This document shows positions 1 through 6,015 of a stretch of 7,956 nucleotides of DNA, piece by piece. Numbering within the stretch: position 1 is the first letter of the stretch; each line of letters begins with the position of its first letter. This DNA comes from JAPXSY01 sp033812795 (GTDB lineage: Bacteria; Verrucomicrobiota; Kiritimatiellia; RFP12; UBA1067), in assembly GCA_033812795.1 (NCBI GenBank), contig JAPXSY010000108.1:1-7956 (forward strand), written 5' to 3'. A program made the translations under genes and the position numbers. The notes under the pieces are model-generated. The model made no database searches and had not been told where the DNA came from. It worked only from the letters and a program-made list of their open reading frames with translations.

Positions 1-217
1 ACCCCACACAATCCCGTCAATCCTGTAATCCTGGCTAAACCCCACCCCACACAATCCCGTCAATCCTGTAATCCTGGCTAAACCCCACCCCACACAATCC
101 CGTCAATCCTGTCAATCCTGTAATCCTGGCTAAACCCCTCCCCACACAATCCCGTCAATCCTGTCAATCCTGAAATTCTCCCCGCCGAAGTGAAGCTGTC
201 GGAAATCCTGGCTAAAC
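1..217. repeat. Tandem 43-52 bp repeat array abutting the trpC start
   Basis: Two identical 43-bp units (1-43 and 44-86) are followed by a third of 52 bp (87-138), which carries one extra copy of the nonamer GTCAATCCT. A fourth unit starts at 139 and is interrupted at about 173-203 by roughly 31 unrelated bases; its tail AATCCTGGCTAAAC resumes at 204-217, directly before the trpC ATG. Each unit reads as C-rich ACCCCACACAATCCC, then one or two GTCAATCCT nonamers, then TAATCCTGGCTAAAC. No promoter, attenuator or leader peptide rich in Trp codons is visible. The array may start left of the window. Confidence 0.93.
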
Positions 218-222
218 AATGA
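184..222 (+). other. Possible relic of the 3' end of an upstream gene (trpD?)
   Basis: One frame reads AEVKLSEILAKQ and stops at TGA 220-222, overlapping the trpC ATG as ATGA, the usual arrangement of translationally coupled operon genes. The residues loosely resemble the end of anthranilate phosphoribosyltransferase (TrpD), which commonly finishes with a short helix of the AKLEELIAF kind and often precedes trpC. The frame is open leftward only to about 124; further left, the 43-bp units bring stop codons at 121 and 79. If this was a gene end, the repeat array has cut it off. The alternative is that the piece is only repeat sequence: AATCCTGGC also occurs in trpC codons 6-9, so it could be a local duplication. 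Confidence 0.25.
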
Positions 223-1694
223 CCTACCTCGAAAAAATCCTGGCCTCAAAACGTGACGAAATCGCCCGCGCCAAAGCGCACACCACGCGCGCTCAGGTCG
301 AACGGCTCGCCGCCGCGCGCCGTGATACCCCGCGCGGCTTTGCCGCCGCGCTCAATGCGTCCGGCGTGCGCGTGATCGCGGAACTGAAACGCGCCTCGCC
401 CTCGGCCGGCGACATCCGTCCCGATCTCGACCCCGCTGACCTGGCGCGGCGTTATGCCGAAGGCGGCGCGGCCGCGCTCTCGGTTCTGACCGAACCCGCG
501 TTTTTTAAAAGTTCGGCCGATGACCTTCGGCAGGCCCGTGAAGCCGTCGCGCTCCCGGTGCTGCGCAAGGATTTCATCCTCGACCCCTATCAAGTGTACG
601 AGAGCGTCGCCCTGAACGCGGACGCCATCCTCCTGATCGTTCGGATCGTGGATGACGACACCCTCCATGCTCTTTATACGTTGGCCTGCTCACTCGGCTT
701 GGATGTCTTGACCGAGGTGTTTGACGAAGAGGACGCTGCCCGCGCCCGCGCCTTGGGCGCGACGCTGGTTGGGATCAACAACCGCGACCTCGCGCGCTTC
801 AGCACCGACACCACCCGCACCGCGCGTCTTGCCGCGCTGTTCCCGCCCGATGTCTCCATCGTGGCCCTGAGCGGAATCCGCACATCCGATGACATCCGGC
901 AGACCCTCGCCTGCGGCATTCGCCGCTTCCTGATCGGCGAGAGTCTCGTCCGCCAACCTGATCCCGTTGCCACGCTCCGTGCCTGGACCACCCTCCACCC
1001 CTCCTTCCCCCTTTCCCCCATGCTCCCCAATCTCAAAATCTGCGGCATTACCGAACATGCGACAGCCCGATTCTGCGCCGAGATGGGCGTGGGTGCGCTG
1101 GGTGCGGTTTTTTACGCCAAAAGTCCGCGCTACGTGACCCCCTCCCAGGCCCGGGCGCTTTTCGAGGGACTGCCCGGGCACGTTGCGCGCGTAGGCGTGT
1201 TCGCCAATTGCCTGCCGGACGCGATGCTCGCTGCCGCGCGTGAAGCGCGGCTCACCACGCTCCAACTGCACGGCCAAGAGTCTCTTGCCGACATCCGTTC
1301 CCTGCTGCGATCCGGCTACCGTGTAATCCGGACGCTTTCCGCCACCGGCGATTCTTTGCTGAAAATCGCGCAGGAGATCCCCACAGAAGCCGGAATTTTG
1401 GTAGAATGCGGCCAAGGCCCCCTTCCCGGCGGCAACGCTGCCGTCTGGAACTGGGCGGAAGCCGCGCCGCTGGCGGCCGTCAGGCCTTTCGCGCTGGCGG
1501 GCGGTTTGACGCCGGACAACATCACCGACGCGCTGCGCGGTTCGCGCGCAGCCGCATGTGATGTCTCCTCCGGAGTCGAGACCCGCCCCGGAGTCAAGAA
1601 CCATGACGCCATTCAGAAACTTGTCAACGCATTACGAAAACCCGCCGTTACGAGCGGCATCCAACCTTTCTGGCTACCCTCCCCAAACTCCTAA
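219..1694 (+). CDS. trpCF: Bifunctional indole-3-glycerol phosphate synthase / phosphoribosylanthranilate isomerase (TrpC-TrpF fusion)
   Basis: A 491-residue cytoplasmic enzyme for two consecutive steps of tryptophan synthesis: TrpF isomerises phosphoribosyl-anthranilate to CdRP, and TrpC closes the indole ring. The TrpC domain (about 1-257) has all the expected catalytic residues: E55 and K57 in AELKRASPS, K117 in LRKDFI, E166 in LTEVFDE, N187/N188 in INNRDL and S218 in ALSGI. The TrpF domain (about 268-472) has the general-base Cys275 in KICGIT, QLHG at 349-352 and DVSSGVE at 448-454. Its usual Asp general acid appears as Glu396, and the usual GGTGKTFDW loop reads GGNAAVWNW. The linker TTLHPSFPLSP is coded by a pyrimidine-rich stretch like the leaders of aroF and trpA, so M268 (ATG 1020) was probably once a separate trpF start. 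The last ~18 residues exceed the family norm. The start is chosen because MTYLEKILASKR fits TrpC N-termini; no clear Shine-Dalgarno precedes it. Confidence 0.96.
   Translation: MTYLEKILASKRDEIARAKAHTTRAQVERLAAARRDTPRGFAAALNASGVRVIAELKRASPSAGDIRPDLDPADLARRYAEGGAAALSVLTEPAFFKSSADDLRQAREAVALPVLRKDFILDPYQVYESVALNADAILLIVRIVDDDTLHALYTLACSLGLDVLTEVFDEEDAARARALGATLVGINNRDLARFSTDTTRTARLAALFPPDVSIVALSGIRTSDDIRQTLACGIRRFLIGESLVRQPDPVATLRAWTTLHPSFPLSPMLPNLKICGITEHATARFCAEMGVGALGAVFYAKSPRYVTPSQARALFEGLPGHVARVGVFANCLPDAMLAAAREARLTTLQLHGQESLADIRSLLRSGYRVIRTLSATGDSLLKIAQEIPTEAGILVECGQGPLPGGNAAVWNWAEAAPLAAVRPFALAGGLTPDNITDALRGSRAAACDVSSGVETRPGVKNHDAIQKLVNALRKPAVTSGIQPFWLPSPNS
1000..1022 (+). other. Internal pyrimidine tract plus ATG at the TrpC/TrpF junction
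   Basis: CCTCCTT (1000-1006), C/T-only sequence to 1019, then ATG at 1020-1022, which begins MLPNLKICGIT, a standard TrpF N-terminus. The pattern closely matches the sequences before aroF and trpA. I read it as a former intergenic leader, now translated as the inter-domain linker. Internal initiation producing free TrpF is possible but unproven. Confidence 0.5.
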
Positions 1695-1721
1695 CTCCTC
1701 CTTCATCCTTCCTTCTTTCCC
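1686..1721 (+). other. Pyrimidine-rich trpF-aroF spacer with 7-bp repeat and CCTCCTT
   Basis: AACTCCT occurs twice in tandem (1686-1692, 1693-1699), and the trpCF stop TAA (1692-1694) lies inside it. CCTCCTT (1697-1703) and an almost pure C/T run then lead directly to the aroF ATG at 1722. There is no purine-rich Shine-Dalgarno. Translation may depend on ribosomal protein S1-type pyrimidine binding or on coupling to the upstream gene; both are inference. Confidence 0.6.
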
Positions 1722-2831
1722 ATGAGCCACCCCAAACTCGAGAACGTCAATATCGAATCGGTCGTGCTGCTGGCCACGCCGCGCGAAATGAAACGCGCGG
1801 TACCCCAGACCTCGGCGTCGATCGCCACAGTGACCCGCGGCCGCGAAACCATTGAACGGGTTCTGGAAGACGAGGACCACCGCCTGCTCGCGATTGTCGG
1901 CCCCTGTTCGATCCACCATCTCGAAAGCGCCGAGACGTACGCGCGCAAACTCAAACAGTTGAGCGACGAGATCGCCGACACCATCTGTGTGGTGATGCGC
2001 GTCTACTTCGAAAAACCGCGCTCGGTGCTCGGATGGAAGGGGCTCATCAACGACCCCTACATGAATGACACTTTCCATATCGAGGAGGGCATCCGCATGG
2101 CGCGCCATTTCCTGATGCGCGTCGCCGAGATCGGCCTGCCCGCGGCCACCGAGGTGCTCGACACCCTGATGCCGCAATACATCGGCGACCTGATCTCATA
2201 CTCCGTGATCGGCGCGCGGACCGCCGAAGCCCAGACCCATCGCGAAATCGCCAGCGGCATGTCCACACCGGTCGGCTTCAAGAACTCGACCGACGGTTCT
2301 CTGGTCGGCGCCATCAACGGCATCCATGCCGCCATGGGGTACCACCACTTCCTCGGCGTCACCGAAGACGGGCTGCCAGCGGTCTTCAGCACGACCGGCA
2401 ACCCCTACCCGCATATCGTGTTGCGCGGCGGGAAACGCCCCAATTACGATGCCGCCAGTATCGCGTTTTGCGAAGCGGCCTTGCGCACGGCGCGCCTGCC
2501 CGTGCAGATCATCGTGGATTGCAGCCACGGGAATTCCGAAAAGCAACCCGATCGCCAAGGCATGGTGCTGCGGGATCTGCTCACGCAGATCGAACAGGGC
2601 AACCGCTCCCTCCGAGGGTTCATGCTCGAGAGCCAGCTGGAGTGGGGCAGCCAACCCATGCCCAAGGATCCCGGGCAACTCAACCCGGGCGTCTCCGTCA
2701 CCGATGCCTGTATCGATTGGGAAACCACGGAAGTCCTGCTGCGCGAAGCCCGCGACCGCTACAAAGTCGTGATCGAGGAACGGTACACCTCCTACGCCGG
2801 CCACGCCCGCACCCCCCCTCCTTCCCCGTGA
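1722..2831 (+). CDS. aroF: 3-deoxy-D-arabino-heptulosonate 7-phosphate (DAHP) synthase, class I AroF/G/H type
   Basis: A 369-residue cytoplasmic metalloenzyme that condenses phosphoenolpyruvate and erythrose 4-phosphate, the first step of the shikimate pathway. Alignment from memory with E. coli AroG/AroF is continuous: GPCSIH at 60-65, VMRVYFEKPR at 91-100, WKGLINDP at 105-112, IGARTAEAQTHRE at 163-175, GFKNSTDGS at 185-193, LRGGKRPNY at 234-242. The four metal ligands are present: Cys62, His269 (DCSHGN), Glu303 (MLESQLE) and Asp328 (VTDAC). The feedback-inhibited isozymes (Phe, Tyr or Trp) cannot be told apart with confidence, so the symbol is for the family. Its place between trpCF and trpB suggests that pathway entry is co-expressed with tryptophan synthesis. 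The C-terminal ~20 residues (after DRYKVV, ending PPPSP) exceed E. coli enzymes and run into a C-rich tract with CCTCCTT. The gap to trpCF is 27 bp. Confidence 0.97.
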   Translation: MSHPKLENVNIESVVLLATPREMKRAVPQTSASIATVTRGRETIERVLEDEDHRLLAIVGPCSIHHLESAETYARKLKQLSDEIADTICVVMRVYFEKPRSVLGWKGLINDPYMNDTFHIEEGIRMARHFLMRVAEIGLPAATEVLDTLMPQYIGDLISYSVIGARTAEAQTHREIASGMSTPVGFKNSTDGSLVGAINGIHAAMGYHHFLGVTEDGLPAVFSTTGNPYPHIVLRGGKRPNYDAASIAFCEAALRTARLPVQIIVDCSHGNSEKQPDRQGMVLRDLLTQIEQGNRSLRGFMLESQLEWGSQPMPKDPGQLNPGVSVTDACIDWETTEVLLREARDRYKVVIEERYTSYAGHARTPPPSP

Positions 2832-2854
2832 GGCGGGCATTGCGCCGATTCCGC

Positions 2855-2882
2855 TTGACAAACCCACCGTTGTTTCTATAAA
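2855..2882 (+). promoter_or_regulatory. Sigma70-type promoter for trpBA
   Basis: A perfect -35 box TTGACA (2855-2860), a 16-bp spacer and TATAAA (2877-2882) lie in the 60-bp aroF-trpB gap. Transcription would be expected to start about 2888-2892, at or within a few bases of the trpB ATG (2892), giving a leaderless or nearly leaderless mRNA. The AT-rich stretch stands out against GC-rich surroundings. It would let trpBA be expressed apart from trpCF-aroF. Confidence 0.72.
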
Positions 2883-2889
2883 AAGAAAC
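2872..2889. promoter_or_regulatory. Inverted repeat over the trpB -10 box (possible operator)
   Basis: GTTTCT-ATAAAA-AGAAAC is a perfect 6-bp inverted repeat with a 6-bp centre, covering the -10 box and reaching the likely transcription start. A symmetric site here is well placed for a dimeric repressor. It does not match the E. coli TrpR operator as I remember it, and the regulator is unknown. Chance is possible because AT-rich -10 regions often contain partial symmetry. Confidence 0.35.
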
Positions 2890-2891
2890 GC

Positions 2892-4097
<1,206 letters not shown>

Positions 4098-4124
4098 TTC
4101 CTGACTTCCCTCTCCTCCTTGATT
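4098..4124 (+). other. Pyrimidine-rich trpB-trpA spacer with CCTCCTT
   Basis: The 27-bp spacer is C/T-rich, with CCTCCTT at 4114-4120 followed by GATT and the trpA ATG at 4125. A TTG at 4119 is in frame (TTG ATT ATG), but the ATG fits TrpA N-termini better (MNRIDQTF). A Shine-Dalgarno is absent. Confidence 0.55.
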
Positions 4125-4937
4125 ATGAACCGCATTGATCAAACCTTCCGAACCCTCAGCGCCGCACGGCGCAAAGCGCTGGTCGGCTATTTCACGGCTG
4201 GCGACCCGGATTTCGACACCAGCCTCCAGATTCTGCTCGCGGCCTGCGCCGCAGGGGTGGACGTGCTGGAGATCGGCGTACCGTTCTCCGATCCGACCTG
4301 CGACGGGCCCACCATCCAATCGGCCTCGGCCCGCGCATTGAAATCCGGCATGTCGCTCTCGGACAGCATCCGCCTCGCGGCCGAGGTGCGCGCCGCCACG
4401 ACCACGCCCATCGTGCTGTTCAGCTACTACAACCCGCTCTTCAAATACGGACTGCAACGGGTTGCCGATGCGGTTTCCGCCGCCGGTGTGGACGGCATGC
4501 TGGTTGTGGATCTGCCGCCGGAGGAAGCCGGTCCCCTGAGCGACGCGATCCGGGACAAGGCGATCCACCTGATCCGCCTGGCCGCCCCCACCACCACTCC
4601 CGAGCGCATCCGCAAGCTGGTCGACGGCGCGGGCGGATTCCTCTATCTCATCACCCGGCTGGGCGTCACAGGAACCGGTGGACTCGATTATGACGCCATC
4701 GCACAGCAAGCCGCCGCCGTCAAGGCGGTCACTCCGCTTCCGGTCTGCCTGGGGTTCGGCATCAGTACCGGCGAGGACGCCCGGGCGCTCGCACCGCTCG
4801 CGGACGGCCTGATCGTGGGTTCGGCCTTCGTGCGTCTGATCGGCGAAGCGCCTCCCGGCGCGGACCTGCCCGGCCGGATCGCCGACAAAGTCCGCGAATT
4901 GCGCATCGGCATGGACGCATCCCCAAAGTGCCGGTAA
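4125..4937 (+). CDS. trpA: Tryptophan synthase alpha chain
   Basis: A 270-residue TIM-barrel subunit that cleaves indole-3-glycerol phosphate to indole and glyceraldehyde 3-phosphate and passes indole to TrpB. Catalytic Glu49 (VLEIGVPFSDP) and Asp60 (CDGPTIQ) fall at the same numbers as in Salmonella TrpA. YYNPLFKYG at 101-109, DLPPEE at 129-134, RLGVTGTGG at 178-186 (loop 6), GFGIS at 210-214 and GSAFV at 232-236 complete the family pattern. The barrel ends near KVRELRIG; the last residues (MDASPKCR) are coded by a 14-bp repeat that recurs just after the stop codon, so the native end may have been replaced. The gene lies 27 bp after trpB and is the last gene of the cluster. The ATG at 4125 is preferred over an in-frame TTG two codons earlier. 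Confidence 0.97.
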   Translation: MNRIDQTFRTLSAARRKALVGYFTAGDPDFDTSLQILLAACAAGVDVLEIGVPFSDPTCDGPTIQSASARALKSGMSLSDSIRLAAEVRAATTTPIVLFSYYNPLFKYGLQRVADAVSAAGVDGMLVVDLPPEEAGPLSDAIRDKAIHLIRLAAPTTTPERIRKLVDGAGGFLYLITRLGVTGTGGLDYDAIAQQAAAVKAVTPLPVCLGFGISTGEDARALAPLADGLIVGSAFVRLIGEAPPGADLPGRIADKVRELRIGMDASPKCR

Positions 4938-4958
4938 GGACGCATCCCCAATGCGTCC
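4913..4958. repeat. 14-bp direct repeat across the trpA end, with a hairpin
   Basis: GGACGCATCCCCAA occurs at 4913-4926 (the last trpA codons) and again at 4938-4951, immediately after the TAA stop. The second copy forms a perfect stem of GGACGCAT (4938-4945) with ATGCGTCC (4951-4958) and a 5-nt loop. Confidence 0.8.
4938..4958 (+). terminator. Hairpin directly after trpA (possible terminator)
   Basis: An 8-bp perfect GC-containing stem with loop CCCCA begins on the base after the trpA stop codon. No T-run follows (the next bases are GCCAAATCG), so it is not a standard intrinsic terminator. It could slow polymerase, protect the mRNA 3' end or be only a dispersed palindromic repeat. It is the sole termination-like structure seen between the convergent operons. 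Confidence 0.35.
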
Positions 4959-4964
4959 GCCAAA

Positions 4965-5018
4965 TCGCTATCGCTATCGGAGTCGCTATCGCTATCGGAA
5001 TCGCTATCGGAATCGATT
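4965..5018. repeat. Hexamer array (TCGCTA / TCGGAA)
   Basis: Eight contiguous 6-bp units run from 4965 to 5012: TCGCTA, TCGCTA, TCGGAG, TCGCTA, TCGCTA, TCGGAA, TCGCTA, TCGGAA; a degenerate TCGATT follows (5013-5018). The invariant TCG plus two alternating endings makes it a two-variant array. It lies in non-coding DNA between trpA and the next array. Sequence at 5020-5040 (TTAACCACAGAACACAACCC) joins the two arrays, and I see no gene in it. Confidence 0.9.
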
Positions 5019-5040
5019 GTTTAACCACAGAACACAACCC

Positions 5041-5168
5041 CTCACCCCCTCACAGCCTAACCCCCTAACCCCCTCACCCCCTCACAGCCTAACCCCCTCA
5101 CAGCCTCACAGCCTCACAGCCTAACCCCCTCACAGCCTAACCCCCTAACCCCCTCACCCCCTAACCCC
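5041..5168. repeat. 16-unit octamer array with three unit variants
   Basis: Sixteen uninterrupted 8-bp units with no indels. With A = CTCACCCC, B = CTCACAGC and C = CTAACCCC, the order is A B C C A B C B B B C B C C A C (3 A, 6 B, 7 C). The - strand reads as GGGGTTAG-like repeats with G4-G5 runs separated by TTA or TGA, a G-quadruplex-compatible pattern, strongest at 5137-5168. The rsmA stop codon (5154-5156) is the TGA of an A unit. Confidence 0.95.
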
Positions 5169-6011
5169 CTCTGCGAACGCGCGGGCGAGGCTTTGCCACT
5201 GGGTGTTGGTGAGCTGTTCGGCACGGGCGAGCGGATCCACGCCAGCGCTGTGGAACAACACGGCGAGTGCGCCTTCCTCTCGACCAAGCGGCGCGGGCGC
5301 CTTGCGCAGCAGGCCCCCCAACTGTTTACGGCGGTGCATAAAGGCATACCGCGTGAGGTCGTGGAACCAGACACGTTCCGTTGGAGTGAGCGCGCAGGGT
5401 TGACGGTCAAGCCGCACAAGGGCGGAAGCGACCGCTGGCCGCGGCCAGAAACAGGAAGCCTTGACCGTGCGCACCGGTGTGACCGTGTAATCAAGCTGGA
5501 GCCAGACGCCCGCCTGACTGCGCCCAGCCCTGCCCGGCGGCGCGGCGAAACGCTCGGCCACCTCGGACTGCACCAGCACCACAAAAACCGGCGGCGCCAA
5601 CGGATGCGGGGCCAGATCGAGAAGAATGCGTGTGCCCACTGAATAAGGCAGGTTGGAGACGCATGCGTCGAACCCCTCCGCCAGCAGCGCGTCCCACGCC
5701 ACTTCCAGCGCGTCGGCCGCCAGAACGCGCAATTCCGGCGGATCGCCAAGCGCTTCGGCCAGCCGCGAGGCCAGCCGCGTGTCCTTCTCCACCGCCGTGA
5801 CCCGCGCCCCGCGAGAGAGCAGCCCCTCGGTGAGCACCCCCAGCCCCGGACCGATCTCCAGCACGCGGCAACCGGATGACACGCCCGCCGCATCCAAGGT
5901 GGCCTTAAGGGTGTTGCGGTCGATCAGAAAATTCTGTCCCAGCGTTTTGTTGGGATGGAAGTCGTTTGCGATGCACCAGGCTTTGACCTGCGATGGCGAC
6001 GTGAGGTTCAC
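5154..6011 (-). CDS. rsmA: 16S rRNA (adenine1518-N6/adenine1519-N6)-dimethyltransferase (KsgA)
   Basis: A SAM-dependent enzyme that dimethylates two adjacent adenines in the 3' hairpin of 16S rRNA late in small-subunit assembly. From a GTG start the protein is 285 residues, normal for the family. Motifs: LGQNFL at 24-29, SAM-binding LEIGPGLG at 51-58, acidic E75 after beta-2, AAD with D100, the catalytic NLPY motif at 120-123, QSEVAERF at 148-155 and FWPRPAVASALVRL at 188-201. The open frame extends upstream into the preceding gene; I chose GTG (6009-6011) because it is 4 bp after that gene's stop and precedes the conserved part by a suitable distance. No clear Shine-Dalgarno is present, which suggests translational coupling. 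The C-terminal GVRG and the stop are formed by the downstream octamer array. Confidence 0.95.
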   Translation of the reverse strand: MNLTSPSQVKAWCIANDFHPNKTLGQNFLIDRNTLKATLDAAGVSSGCRVLEIGPGLGVLTEGLLSRGARVTAVEKDTRLASRLAEALGDPPELRVLAADALEVAWDALLAEGFDACVSNLPYSVGTRILLDLAPHPLAPPVFVVLVQSEVAERFAAPPGRAGRSQAGVWLQLDYTVTPVRTVKASCFWPRPAVASALVRLDRQPCALTPTERVWFHDLTRYAFMHRRKQLGGLLRKAPAPLGREEGALAVLFHSAGVDPLARAEQLTNTQWQSLARAFAEGVRG

Positions 6012-6015
6012 AACA

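Noticed and set aside
1..172. A CRISPR array at the left edge
   Set aside because: Units are contiguous tandem copies with no unique spacers between them, and no cas genes are present.
1..218. A trp attenuator or leader peptide upstream of trpC
   Set aside because: No short frame with tandem Trp codons and no terminator/antiterminator hairpins followed by a T-run were found; the region is repeats.
5041..5168. A true telomere or replicon end
   Set aside because: The G-rich strand resembles telomeric repeats, but the array is internal, short, has a non-telomeric third variant and is flanked by ordinary genes.
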